Below are positions 19,037 through 27,725 of a stretch of 64,000 bases of DNA, one piece after another. Under the pieces are notes generated by a model, which was not told the origin of the DNA, did not search any database, and saw only the letters and a list, made by a program, of their open reading frames with translations. The stretch's first letter is position 1. Each line of letters begins with the position of its first letter. The stretch spans positions 372,001 through 436,000 of the forward strand of contig CAVZVZ010000001.1 in assembly GCA_963778895.1 (NCBI GenBank). The letters run 5' to 3'. The position numbers and the translations under genes are program-made. Origin of the DNA: CAVZVZ01 sp963778895 (GTDB lineage Bacteria; Actinomycetota; Acidimicrobiia; Acidimicrobiales; Acidimicrobilacustridaceae).

Positions 19037-19440
19037 GCCGCCCGCCGATCCATCGTCGAGCCGGAGCCACCCGCACGGGCCGGGGGCTTTCGTCCGAACA
19101 GCCGACCCACGAAGCGCCCGATGCCCTTGAAGAAGGCAACGAATCGCAGCAGCGGCGCCCGGAAGGCGAGGTAGCTCAGCCGTGTCGCCGAGTCGACCGT
19201 GGCCGAGATGGACTCGGCCGCATCGAGCAAGTTGTCGACGCGGTCCACCTCTGCACCCGCGTCTCGCACCGTTGCCCGCAACTCTTGGAGCAACGGCAAC
19301 GTCTCGTCGTGCAACACATCCAACGAGTGCCGCAGCTCACGCAACGACGCGACCAACGACTGCATCGCGAGGAGCAACACGACGAACGCGCCGAATGCCA
19401 GGAGCACGACGAGTACCGATGCCAGATCTCCCGCGCTCAT
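19033..19440 (-). CDS. DUF948-like membrane protein
   Basis: 135 residues with an N-terminal transmembrane helix (VLVVLLAFGAFVVLLLAM) followed by a coiled-coil-like stretch (VASLRELRHSLDVLHDETLPLLQELRAT is the region, residues about 30-57) and a second amphipathic region, then a basic tail. This is the DUF948 pattern (general stress protein-like). It overlaps the rarA stop and the next gene by 4 bases each, placing it in a rarA-DUF948-YtxH-like-alaS operon. Function unknown. Confidence 0.78.
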   Translation of the reverse strand: MSAGDLASVLVVLLAFGAFVVLLLAMQSLVASLRELRHSLDVLHDETLPLLQELRATVRDAGAEVDRVDNLLDAAESISATVDSATRLSYLAFRAPLLRFVAFFKGIGRFVGRLFGRKPPARAGGSGSTMDRRAA

Positions 19441-20798
19441 GTGCGTCCCTTCCGGTCGGTGATCGATCGCTTGTCACTACCGCGAGCGACCTTGCGCTCG
19501 CGCATGTCGTCCGCGACTCTCGCCTCGTAGCCGTGATCAGACGGTCGGTAGTACACACTGGCGGCCACCGCATCGGGCCGGTATTGCTGTTCGGTCCAAC
19601 CGCGCGGGTCGTCGTGGGGATAGGCATAGCCCTCACCGTGACCCAGGCTCGAAGCGGCTCTGTAGCTCGCGTCACGAAGGTGGTTCGGCACCTCACCGCC
19701 ACCCCGTTCGGTCACGTCCTTGCGTGCTCGCCCGAGCGACGTGATGACGCTGTTCGATTTCGGTGCGGTGGCCAAGTAGATCGCGGCGTGGGCCAAGCTG
19801 AGCTGTGCCTCGGGTAGCCCGACGAACTCGACGGCACGCGCCGCCGCGTCGGCGATCAGCAACGCGCGCGGATCGGCCATGCCTACGTCCTCGGACGCGA
19901 GGATCACCATGCGGCGGGCGATGAACCGCGCGTCCTCCCCCGCTTCGAGCATGTGCGCGAGCCAGTACAACGCGGCGTCGGGGTCCGAGCCTCGCATGCT
20001 CTTGATGAATGCACTGATGACGTCGTAGTGATCATCGCGGCCGTATCGGATCGCCTTCGTACCGAGGGCGGCCTCCACATCGGGCACCTGCACCACTGCC
20101 GGCATGGCCCGTTCTCCAGCGAGCGCCACCGCCACCTCGAGACTCGTGAGCGCGTGGCGCCCGTCGCCGGCCGACCGCTCGACCAGCATCTCCAACGCGG
20201 TGTCGTCGATCGCCGCGTTCTCGGCGTCGAGACCTCGACCCAGGAGCTTGGTGATGGCGTCGTTCCCGAGCGGCTGCAGCCGGAACAGCGTGGACCGTGA
20301 GAGCAACGGCGGGTTCACCTCGAAGTACGGGTTCTCGGTCGTGGCTCCGATCAACACGAGCAGTCCCGTTTCGACCGACGGCAGGAGCGCGTCCTGTTGG
20401 GCCTTGTTGAACCGGTGCACCTCGTCGAGGAACAGGATCGTGCCTCGCTCGAGCTGGCCCAACCGCTCCTCGGCGCGGGCCGCCACCTCCCGTACGTCCT
20501 TGACCGACGCCGACACCGCCGACAGGTGCTCGAAGGCTTTCTGCGTGGTGCTGGCGATGACCTGGGCGATCGTCGTCTTGCCCGTCCCCGGCGGGCCCCA
20601 CAGGATCACCGAGGACAACCGATCCGACTCGATCAGCACCCGCAGCGGCTTACCCGGGCCCAGCAGGTGCTCTTGACCCACCACCTCGTCGAGCGAGCGG
20701 GGCCGCAACCGCGCCGCGAGCGGGGCTTGTCGGACCAACCGATCCTGGGCAGCCGCCGCGAACAGATCCTTGGGCGCGGACCCTGGCGAGATAGGCAC
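19437..20798 (-). CDS. rarA: Replication-associated recombination protein RarA (MgsA)
   Basis: AAA+ ATPase acting with the replisome and SSB at stalled forks. Walker A GPPGTGKTT lies at about residue 68, Walker B ILFLDEVHRFNKAQQDALL follows, then sensor 1 IGATTENPYFEVNPPLLSR. The C-terminal tetramerisation domain has IKSMRGSDPDAALYWLA and AIYLATAPKSN. The start is uncertain; GTG at 20798 is used because the family-like sequence begins there, and an upstream extension to 20879 is possible but would overlap the divergent gene. Length about 453 residues. Heads an operon running through two membrane genes to alaS. Confidence 0.93.
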   Translation of the reverse strand: MPISPGSAPKDLFAAAAQDRLVRQAPLAARLRPRSLDEVVGQEHLLGPGKPLRVLIESDRLSSVILWGPPGTGKTTIAQVIASTTQKAFEHLSAVSASVKDVREVAARAEERLGQLERGTILFLDEVHRFNKAQQDALLPSVETGLLVLIGATTENPYFEVNPPLLSRSTLFRLQPLGNDAITKLLGRGLDAENAAIDDTALEMLVERSAGDGRHALTSLEVAVALAGERAMPAVVQVPDVEAALGTKAIRYGRDDHYDVISAFIKSMRGSDPDAALYWLAHMLEAGEDARFIARRMVILASEDVGMADPRALLIADAAARAVEFVGLPEAQLSLAHAAIYLATAPKSNSVITSLGRARKDVTERGGGEVPNHLRDASYRAASSLGHGEGYAYPHDDPRGWTEQQYRPDAVAASVYYRPSDHGYEARVADDMRERKVARGSDKRSITDRKGRT

Positions 20799-20869
20799 TG
20801 GCGGCGAGGCTACCGCCCGGCGCCGACCCGCGAATCGGGCGGTCAGGAGCGCCAGATCGGCGCTGAACT

Positions 20870-21595
20870 GTGACACCATCGGTTGCCGTGCGGAACGTGC
20901 TCGTGGGCTTCTTCTGGCTGTGGCTCTTCGTGGCGCTCGGCATCTACGCGTATCGCCTCTACCGGCGCATCACACGCGGACCGCAAGCCGAGCCCGAGAC
21001 CACCGACGCGACGACGCCCGCCCGGACCGACGTCCCGATCATCGGCGCCGCACCCGTGCTCGGCACCCGACTGCCGAGCTCGATGATGCCCGAATCGGTC
21101 ACTCCCGACTCTGAGGTCCCGATACCCCCGCCGGTCCCCGAAGTCACACCCGCTCCGTCGAAGGAATCCACTCTCGGGTCACCCTCGCGCTCAGGGCTGT
21201 TCGCGCCCACCACCACGCCGGCGGCCGCGCCGACCCCCGTCCCCGCTCCCACGAACACCGACGCGAGACCGACGGTGGCCGAGGTCCTGCGCGGCATCGC
21301 GATGCCTTGTGACTTGTCGCCGGTCATCGACCCGGACCGCGTGTTCGACCCCTACCGCGTCGCGTTCTCCACCAACACCGCGACCGCGGCCGCGGTCGGG
21401 GCGGGTGTGGGTGACGAGCTCGAACGGCTCGAGTTCACGTTGGCTTCGACCTCGGCGATTCAGTTGGCCGCGACGAAACAGGGTCAACGAGTGGTGGTGA
21501 CGATCCACGCCGATCCCGAAGCTGTCACCTACGGCGACGGTCAGGCCTTCCGGAACATGCCGCCGGGCAGCGTGGTCGTCGAGTTCCAGACCTGA
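20870..21595 (+). CDS. Membrane-anchored protein of unknown function, proline-rich linker
   Basis: Not recognised. About 241 residues: an N-terminal transmembrane helix (VLVGFFWLWLFVALGIYAY), a basic stop-transfer (RLYRRITRG), a long Pro/Thr/Ala/Ser-rich linker (about residues 45-135) and a C-terminal globular region of about 100 residues (TVAEVLRGIAMPCDLSPVID through GSVVVEFQT). It lies between the divergent rarA gene and the convergent aspS gene and is one of few plus-strand genes in the backbone. Starts GTG 20870 or GTG 20888 are both possible; no clear ribosome site. The coding pattern is open and continuous, so it is probably a real gene. Confidence 0.7.
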   Translation: MTPSVAVRNVLVGFFWLWLFVALGIYAYRLYRRITRGPQAEPETTDATTPARTDVPIIGAAPVLGTRLPSSMMPESVTPDSEVPIPPPVPEVTPAPSKESTLGSPSRSGLFAPTTTPAAAPTPVPAPTNTDARPTVAEVLRGIAMPCDLSPVIDPDRVFDPYRVAFSTNTATAAAVGAGVGDELERLEFTLASTSAIQLAATKQGQRVVVTIHADPEAVTYGDGQAFRNMPPGSVVVEFQT

Positions 21596-21601
21596 CCGGC
21601 G

Positions 21602-23377
21602 CTACTCCTTCTTCGGCTGCAGCCGCAGCCCTAGCTCGTCGAGATGGGCGCTGTCGATCGGCGTGGGCGCGTGCGTGAGCGGGTCGGATCCCGATTGTGT
21701 CTTCGGGAAGGCGATGACCTCACGAATGTTGTCCTCACCGGCAAGCATCGCCGCGAGGCGATCCAGGCCGAAGGCAAAGCCCGCGTGCGGCGGCGCGCCG
21801 TAGCGGAAAGCATCGAGCAGGAAGCCGAAGCGCGCCTGCGCCTCCTGGGCGTCGATGCCGACCAATCCGAAGATCGTCGTCTGGAGCTCACCATCGTGGA
21901 TACGGACGCTGCCCGAACCGAGCTCCCACCCGTTCACCACCAAGTCGTAGGCCTGCGAACGCACGCTCAACAGCGCGGCCGCGTCACCCGACTCGAGCAA
22001 CGCGATGTCGTCGGGGTGCGGCATCGTGAAGGGATGATGGACGGGGATCGGCGAACCGTCCTCGCCCACTGCTTCGAACAACGGGAACTCGGTGACCCAC
22101 AGGTACCGCAATCCTCCTTCGCTCAGCGGGGGACGGCCGAGCTCGAGTCGGAGCAGGCCCAACACGTGCCACACCGTCGGACGGCGATCGGCGACGATCA
22201 GTACGAGGTCGCCCGCCGTCGCGCTCGTGGTGGCGACGATGGCCTTCATCTCGGCCTCGCTCAGGAACTTGGCCACCGGTGAGGTGAGTGTCAGGTCGTC
22301 GTCGACCTTCATCCATACGAGACCCTTCGCTCCCCAATGCTTGGCCTGCTCGGTCATCTCATCGAGGCGACGCCGCGGCAGGCTGGCACCGTCGGGAACG
22401 ACCATGCCCTTCACGGCAAAGCCCTGCGGACCGACGTCGTCCGGTGACCGGAAAGCGTTGAACTCCGTTTCGGCGAACACCGGCGTGAGCTCGATCAGCT
22501 CCATCCCGAAACGAATGTCGGGCTTGTCGGAACCGAACCGCTCGTGCGCCTCGAGCCACGTCATGCGCTCGAACTCGGGCGGTCGCTCGCCGCGAACTGC
22601 TTCCGTGGCGTCGGCCACCGCTTCGGAGATGAAGGCCAGCACCTCTTCCTGGCCCACGAACGCGGCCTCGGCATCGAGTTGCATGAACTCGAACTGGCGA
22701 TCGGCTCGCAGGTCTTCGTCACGCAGGCAACGGGCGATCTGGAAATAGCGGTCGAACCCGCCCACCATGCACATCTGCTTGAACAACTGGGGACTCTGCG
22801 GCAACGCGTAGAACTCCCCCGGGGAAAGCCGAGAAGGAACGACGAAGTCGCGAGCGCCCTCGGGGGTCGACGCGATCAACATCGGAGTCTCGATCTCGAC
22901 GAAGCCTTGACGCTCCATCGATGCGCGCAACGCGCTGTTGATCTTGGCGCGCACGCGTAGGTTCCGTTGCATGCGCTCGGTTCGAAGGTCGACGTAGCGA
23001 TGGCGAAGCCGAGTGACCTCGTCCACGTCGACGCGCTCGTCCAGGGGGAACGGCGGCGGCTCGGCGGTGTTCAGGATCTCGACCGTGCAGTCGCCGACCT
23101 CGATCGCACCGGTGGCGAGGCTGGTGTTCTCGGTGCCTTCCGGGCGAAGCCGAACCGTGCCGACTACGCGCACCACGTATTCCGAGCGCAGATCGTGCGC
23201 GCCGTCGACGACGCACTGCACGAGGCCAGTGTGATCCCGGACGTCGATGAAGGCGAGGTGTTCGCCGTGCTCCCGGCGGCGGTGAACCCATCCGCACACC
23301 GCGACGGTGCGGCCCACGTCGGCATCGCGCAAGGCGCCGCTGTAGTCGCTGCGCATGGGAAGGTCGGCCGAGGTCAC
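21602..23377 (-). CDS. aspS: Aspartyl-tRNA synthetase
   Basis: Class II synthetase of the bacterial type with the GAD insertion; 591 residues. N-terminal anticodon-binding OB fold (VAVCGWVHRRREHGEHLAF, DVRDHTGLVQ), motif 2 region FQIARCLRDEDLRADRQ with EFMQLDAEAAFV, and motif 3 GFAFGLDRLAAMLAGEDNIR. Whether it also charges tRNA-Asn was not determined. GTG at 23377 is preferred (GGAG 7 bases upstream); ATG 23356 is an alternative. Lies 19 bases downstream of hisS, a standard pair. Confidence 0.96.
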   Translation of the reverse strand: MTSADLPMRSDYSGALRDADVGRTVAVCGWVHRRREHGEHLAFIDVRDHTGLVQCVVDGAHDLRSEYVVRVVGTVRLRPEGTENTSLATGAIEVGDCTVEILNTAEPPPFPLDERVDVDEVTRLRHRYVDLRTERMQRNLRVRAKINSALRASMERQGFVEIETPMLIASTPEGARDFVVPSRLSPGEFYALPQSPQLFKQMCMVGGFDRYFQIARCLRDEDLRADRQFEFMQLDAEAAFVGQEEVLAFISEAVADATEAVRGERPPEFERMTWLEAHERFGSDKPDIRFGMELIELTPVFAETEFNAFRSPDDVGPQGFAVKGMVVPDGASLPRRRLDEMTEQAKHWGAKGLVWMKVDDDLTLTSPVAKFLSEAEMKAIVATTSATAGDLVLIVADRRPTVWHVLGLLRLELGRPPLSEGGLRYLWVTEFPLFEAVGEDGSPIPVHHPFTMPHPDDIALLESGDAAALLSVRSQAYDLVVNGWELGSGSVRIHDGELQTTIFGLVGIDAQEAQARFGFLLDAFRYGAPPHAGFAFGLDRLAAMLAGEDNIREVIAFPKTQSGSDPLTHAPTPIDSAHLDELGLRLQPKKE

Positions 23378-23396
23378 GTTGGTCTCCGAAGTCGAT

Positions 23397-24686
23397 TCAC
23401 AGGAGTGGGCGGAGGTGGTCGAAGATGGCCGCCCGATCGATCTGCTGCTGGCCACCCTCGCCGCGTAGGTCGCGCAGGGTAACGGCCCCGGCGACGAGCT
23501 CGTCGGCGCCGATGATCAGGACGAACCGAGCCCCGGAACGATCGGCCGCCTTCATCTGGGCCTTCATGGAGCGCCCGTCGAAGGCGCGGTCAGCCGCGAG
23601 GCCGGCGCGCCGCAGCTCGATCGTCAGGTCGCGCGCTTGGTCTCCCCCGGTCACGTCGACCACGAAGACGTCGACCCCGACCTCGGGTACCGGGAACACG
23701 CCCTCGGCATCGCAGCTCAACAGCACGCGTTCGATCCCCGACCCGAATCCGACAGCCGGCGTGGCGGGGCCACCAAGCGATTCGACCAGACCGTCGTATC
23801 GTCCGCCGCCACCAATGGTGTTCTGCGCGGCGTCGAGGGCGCGGCTCTGGAACTCGAACATGGTGTGCGTGTAGTAGTCGAGGCCGCGCACGAGGCGGGG
23901 TTCGATGGTGAACGGAATGCCGAGCGCGTCGAGCCCGGCCTGCACCCGGTCGAAATGCTCCCGCGCTTCCGGTGAGAGCGCGTCGAGGATGCGGGGCGCG
24001 GCCTCGGTGACCTTCTGGGTCTCGGGGCGCTTGCTGTCGAGCACACGCAGTGGATGCTCCTCGACCTTCTCGCGATCGTCGTGCGCCAACTCGTCGATGT
24101 GATCCACGAGGAAGCTCTGCAACCGCTTGACGAACTCGGCCCGGTCGTCGGGAGTTCCCATCGTGTTGATCACCAGGTCGACCTGCCGCAACCCGATACC
24201 GGCGTAGAAGTCCCACAGGAGGCCGATGACCTCGAGATCGAGATCGGGGTCGGGCGAGCCGATGGCCTCGGCGCCGAGCTGGTGGTGTTGGCGATAACGC
24301 GCCGCCTGTGGTGCTTCGTAGCGAAAGCTCGGTGCGGCGTACCAGATCTTCCATGGTGTCGGTGGCCGGTGTTCGACGTAAGCCCGCACCACCGATGCGG
24401 TCCCCTCCGGGCGCAAGGCCAGATGACGGTCGCCCTTGTCGAGGAAGTCGTACATCTCCTTGCGGACGACGTCGGTGCCTTCGCCCATCCGACGGAACAC
24501 GCCGATCTCCTCGAACATCGGGCTCTGCAAGAGCCCGTACCCCGCGCGCTCGACGGTGGTCGCGAAGCGTGCGATCAAGGCCTCCCAGCGCGCGGACTCC
24601 GGGGGGAGCACGTCACGGGTGCCCTTCGGCGCGCGATAGGCGGTCGCTCGCGGCGCGGCAGCAGCGGAGGAGGGACGATCGGCCAC
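23397..24686 (-). CDS. hisS: Histidyl-tRNA synthetase
   Basis: Class II synthetase, 429 residues. Motif 1 region begins YRAPKGTRDVLPPES; motif 2 is WYAAPSFRYEAPQAARYRQHHQLGAEAIG; the histidine motifs LVRGLDYYTHTMFEF and GGGGRYDGLVESLGG are intact; motif 3 is TPAVGFGSGIERVLL. The C-terminal anticodon domain follows. The N-terminus has a short Ala-rich extension. First gene of the hisS-aspS pair on the minus strand; 41 bases separate it from the small membrane gene at 24728. Confidence 0.96.
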   Translation of the reverse strand: MADRPSSAAAAPRATAYRAPKGTRDVLPPESARWEALIARFATTVERAGYGLLQSPMFEEIGVFRRMGEGTDVVRKEMYDFLDKGDRHLALRPEGTASVVRAYVEHRPPTPWKIWYAAPSFRYEAPQAARYRQHHQLGAEAIGSPDPDLDLEVIGLLWDFYAGIGLRQVDLVINTMGTPDDRAEFVKRLQSFLVDHIDELAHDDREKVEEHPLRVLDSKRPETQKVTEAAPRILDALSPEAREHFDRVQAGLDALGIPFTIEPRLVRGLDYYTHTMFEFQSRALDAAQNTIGGGGRYDGLVESLGGPATPAVGFGSGIERVLLSCDAEGVFPVPEVGVDVFVVDVTGGDQARDLTIELRRAGLAADRAFDGRSMKAQMKAADRSGARFVLIIGADELVAGAVTLRDLRGEGGQQQIDRAAIFDHLRPLL

Positions 24687-24727
24687 GCTCGGAGGTTAGA
24701 GCGTGCGCCGACTACGGGAGAACGCGT

Positions 24728-25012
24728 TCAGACCGCCGTGCGACGGCGCTGGGCATAGCCGCCGCTGGTGTACGACCCGATGTCGATGATGAAACCGAGG
24801 ATGACGAGGAACCAACCGAAGCCGGACACGCCACGGATCGGTGCGTAGGCCAACGCGTAGAACACGGCGGTGTACGGCAAGAACAGGAACCCGAGGAACC
24901 CCAGGATGAACGAGTTGAACGCGATCGTCAGGCGATCCGAGAAGATCCAGAGCAGGAACATGGCGACGCGAGGCGCGCCAGCCAGCAGGAATACGCCAGC
25001 ACAACATCCCAT
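24728..25012 (-). CDS. Small integral membrane protein
   Basis: 94 residues, three or four hydrophobic segments (GVFLLAGAPRVAMFLLWIF, FILGFLGFLFLPYTAVFYAL, GWFLVILGFIIDIG). Related short membrane proteins occur widely in actinobacteria, but no function is known to me. Coding is supported by the clean frame and hydrophobic pattern. It follows the FtsX-like lipoprotein gene, whose tail may overlap its 5' end. Confidence 0.65.
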   Translation of the reverse strand: MGCCAGVFLLAGAPRVAMFLLWIFSDRLTIAFNSFILGFLGFLFLPYTAVFYALAYAPIRGVSGFGWFLVILGFIIDIGSYTSGGYAQRRRTAV

Positions 25013-25023
25013 CGCGCCAACCT

Positions 25024-25560
25024 AGTGCGGCGGCCAGCACCAAGGCGTGCACTGTCGGCACTGGGCCTGTACCGGTCAGCAGGGAATGGACGGGCGTGAC
25101 CGGTTGGGGGCTGTCCTTGGACAACTGCACATCACCGACGCCATCGATCGTCTGCGCGGCGATACGCACGTCGTCGGCGTGAGCCGGGTCGTCGAGGGTG
25201 ATGCGAAAGGATGCCGGCAAATCGGTTGGGTCGAGCGTTCCTATCCCGGGCGTGTTCGGGAAGAGTCGCAACATCTCCTGGTACGCGGCTTGCTTGGTCG
25301 ACCAGAGCGTGATCGTCGACCACCCCGGGCACCTCACGCAGGCTCGCCTCGATGGTGTCGTACTGCGTCGGCGGGATGGCCGGGTTCACGAAGACGATGA
25401 CATCGAGCCGACGGAGACACGGTGCGGTGCCGGTGTCGATCGGCGTGTCCAGCGCGTCGAGATCCTCGTCCGAGGAGTTGCTGCTCCCGCCTCCACTGCA
25501 GCTCACAGCGGTGGCGAGCACGCAGAAGAGGAGAAGGATCACAGGCAGTCGCCGCGGCAT
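25024..25560 (-). CDS. Lipoprotein with an FtsX-type extracellular domain (frame break)
   Basis: Begins with a lipoprotein signal (LPVILLLFCVLATAVSCSGG; lipobox Cys at residue 21). The next part, LDVIVFVNPAIPPTQYDTIE then SLREVPGVVDDH, and after a frame change near 25305-25325 KQAAYQEMLRLFP and DPTDLPASFRITLDDPA, follow the order and motifs of the FtsX periplasmic domain (a beta-alpha-beta fold that contacts peptidoglycan hydrolases). The four FtsX transmembrane helices are absent, so this is a stand-alone secreted domain. The 3' end is unclear; the frame would run on into the next gene, and a TAG at about 25023-25025 in another frame may be the true stop. No ftsE lies nearby. Confidence 0.7.
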
Positions 25561-25739
25561 ACCGCAGGTCTAGCAGGCCCGTTCACAAGGGCGCGACCGC
25601 CCGTTCCGCTGCCGTTCAGCCACGCCCCGTGACAGATTTTCGGAACCGCTCTACTCTCTGCCCCCGAGGAACCGGACTGCCGCTGGGGGCGCCGCCGGTA
25701 CCGCAGGGGACCGCTCACCGGAACGGAGGTCGACGAGCA

Positions 25740-26693
25740 ATGCGCAAGTGCCATCTGTGCGGCTCGGTGCTGCGTCGACGGGCGGAGTTCTGCCGTTTCT
25801 GCACCGCCCGCCAACCGGGCGCGCAGACGGAACATCCCAGTGGCGTCGCAACCGGGCCACCGCCGGGCGGTCCTCCGTGGATGGTGCCCGCCCCACCGGA
25901 AACCGAGTTCGCCACGACGAGCGCACACGACGCGCCGTCGCCGGCCTCGTTCGAGCCGATCTGGGATGCCGTGGCCGGCACCCGGCGGCCCGAGAGCCCC
26001 GACGAGCCCCGAGAACGCTGGGAACCCTGAGACGGTCGGGGGCGCTGGGGGCTTCGACGTAGAGACGTTGCCCGCGCCGCGCCCGAGCCCGACCCCTGGG
26101 TCTTCGACGAGCCCGTTCGTTCGGCCGATGTGCCGGTCGCGCGACCAGAACATCCAATGCACTACCCGTCGACGGTCAGGCCCGCTCCGATCGAGGCCCA
26201 GCCCGAAGCGATCGTCGAGCCCGTCGTCGAGCCCGAGCCCGTCGTCGAATCAGCGGCGAAGCTCGAACCGATCGAGGCGCCGCCGCACGACCACGATGAC
26301 CCTCGGGTCAACGGCAACGGCAACAGCACGTCGTCCCCGAACGGGACGAACGGCACCAAGGACATCAAGAGCGCCAACGGGTCCAACGGGAGCAACGGCA
26401 CGAACGGATCGACCCCGGAAACGCCGCTCGATCTCCTCCGACGTCCGAACGGGACCAACGGCAGCGGCCGCAACGGTCGTAGTGGTCGAAACGGCCGCAA
26501 CGGCTCGACTCAGAAGAACGGCGCCACCAAGGCCTCCAAAACCACCAAGGCCACCAAGACCGAGACCAAGGGCGTCGTGACCGCATCGCGGCCCGAGCCA
26601 CCGCCCCCACCACCTTCGGTCGACCGCGAACCGTTGGTGGGCTTCGAGCACTTCCCCGATGCCGTCGCTCCGCCTGAGGTTCGCTGGGGCTGA
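25740..26693 (+). CDS. Zinc-ribbon protein with a long Asn-Gly-rich low-complexity tail (two possible indels)
   Basis: Starts ATG at 25740 with MRKCHLCGSVLRRRAEFCRFC, a CxxC...CxxC zinc ribbon (Cys 4, 7, 19, 22). A Pro/Ala-rich segment follows. In the same frame there is a TGA at 26028-26030, and sequence resumes in that frame at about 26080 (APEPDPWVFDEPV); between them the next frame reads ETVGGAGGFDVETLP, so two compensating indels are likely. The tail then has Glu/Pro-rich repeats (EPVVEPEPVVE) and a striking Asn-Gly region (NGTNG, NGSNGSNGTNG, RNGRSGRNGRNG), followed by a Lys/Thr-rich stretch and a short ordered end (PLVGFEHFPDAVAPPE). Function unknown. It could instead be two genes. Confidence 0.6.
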
Positions 26694-26750
26694 GCGCCTG
26701 CGCCCGGCCGCCCCAGAATTGCGTCGCCGGCTCACGACCTGCACCATCCA

Positions 26751-27647
26751 GTGGTGGCTCGCCCCTCCCCGCAGACCGACCGCGTCATCGCCGTCGTGCG
26801 CTTGCTGAGCGCGCATCCGGAGGAAGGCTTCTCGATCTCCGAGATCGCCCGGCGCCTCCAGCTGCACAAGGCCACCTGTTATCCGATGATCAGTGCGCTG
26901 GCGAACAACGGTTGGCTCGAGCGAGACCCGGCTACCAAGCACTATCGACTCGGGCCCGCGCTGATCGCCGTGGGCGAGGCCGCCGGTCGCAGCGTGCCCG
27001 CGACGGCGTGGGCTCGTCCTGCGTTGCTCGAGTTGAGCGAACGATTCGGAGTGACCTGCGCGGCCTTCGCCCGGACGGCGGGTGATGGCACGGTCGAGCA
27101 GGCCACCCTTGCGGATCAGGTCTGGGATGTCCGCTCGACCGTGCCGCCGCTGCGGATCGGGCAGCGCATCCCCCTGCGCGCCCCGTTCGGCGCCGTCTTC
27201 GTGGCGTGGGCCGACGAGACCACCGTCGATGCGTGGGCGGCCGGCAGCGATGACCTCCATCGCCGGCGCTACGCCGACGCGCTGGCCGCGGTGCGCGAGC
27301 GGGGCTTTGCCGTGGAGCTGCGTACCGCGCCCGAAGAACGGATGCGGGCCGACTTCCCGGGAGCGACCAGGCCGGACGATGGCGTCGCGCCGTCGGTAGC
27401 GGCCGTGGAACAGCTGGTCGACGAGCTCGCCGACGAGCCCGAGTTCCTGCCTCTCCGCTTCGAACCCGGCCGCTCGTACGCCGTGTCCACACTCAATGCT
27501 CCGGTCTTCGACCAGGTCGGCGGGGTGTGTCTGGGCCTGACCTTGCTGGGATTCGGCCCGACCCTCGACGCCGAGCGCATCGCCGAGACCGGCCGCCACC
27601 TGCGGCGGGCCGCCGATGCCGTGACTCACGCCCTCGTCGGGCTCTAG
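26751..27647 (+). CDS. IclR family transcriptional regulator
   Basis: 298 residues. N-terminal winged helix: VIAVVRLLSAHPEEGFSIS, IARRLQLHKATCYPMISAL, then the wing WLERDPATKHYRLGPAL. The C-terminal IclR effector domain includes FGVTCAAFARTAGDG and IGQRIPLRAPFGAVFVAWAD. Starts GTG at 26751. It lies 78 bases upstream of the amidohydrolase-Rieske pair in the same direction, which it may control; IclR proteins often regulate adjacent catabolic genes. No clear operator was found by eye. Confidence 0.9.
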   Translation: MVARPSPQTDRVIAVVRLLSAHPEEGFSISEIARRLQLHKATCYPMISALANNGWLERDPATKHYRLGPALIAVGEAAGRSVPATAWARPALLELSERFGVTCAAFARTAGDGTVEQATLADQVWDVRSTVPPLRIGQRIPLRAPFGAVFVAWADETTVDAWAAGSDDLHRRRYADALAAVRERGFAVELRTAPEERMRADFPGATRPDDGVAPSVAAVEQLVDELADEPEFLPLRFEPGRSYAVSTLNAPVFDQVGGVCLGLTLLGFGPTLDAERIAETGRHLRRAADAVTHALVGL

Positions 27648-27725
27648 TGGATGCATAATGCCACTCTTGCGTCGCACTCTGCATCGGGTTAGGAAAACAA
27701 TCACGCTCGACACGGGGGACGGCAC

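Noticed and set aside
27648..27725. IclR operator between the regulator and the amidohydrolase gene
   Set aside because: Only a weak ATGCA...TGCAT inverted pair about 30 bases apart; not enough to call a site.
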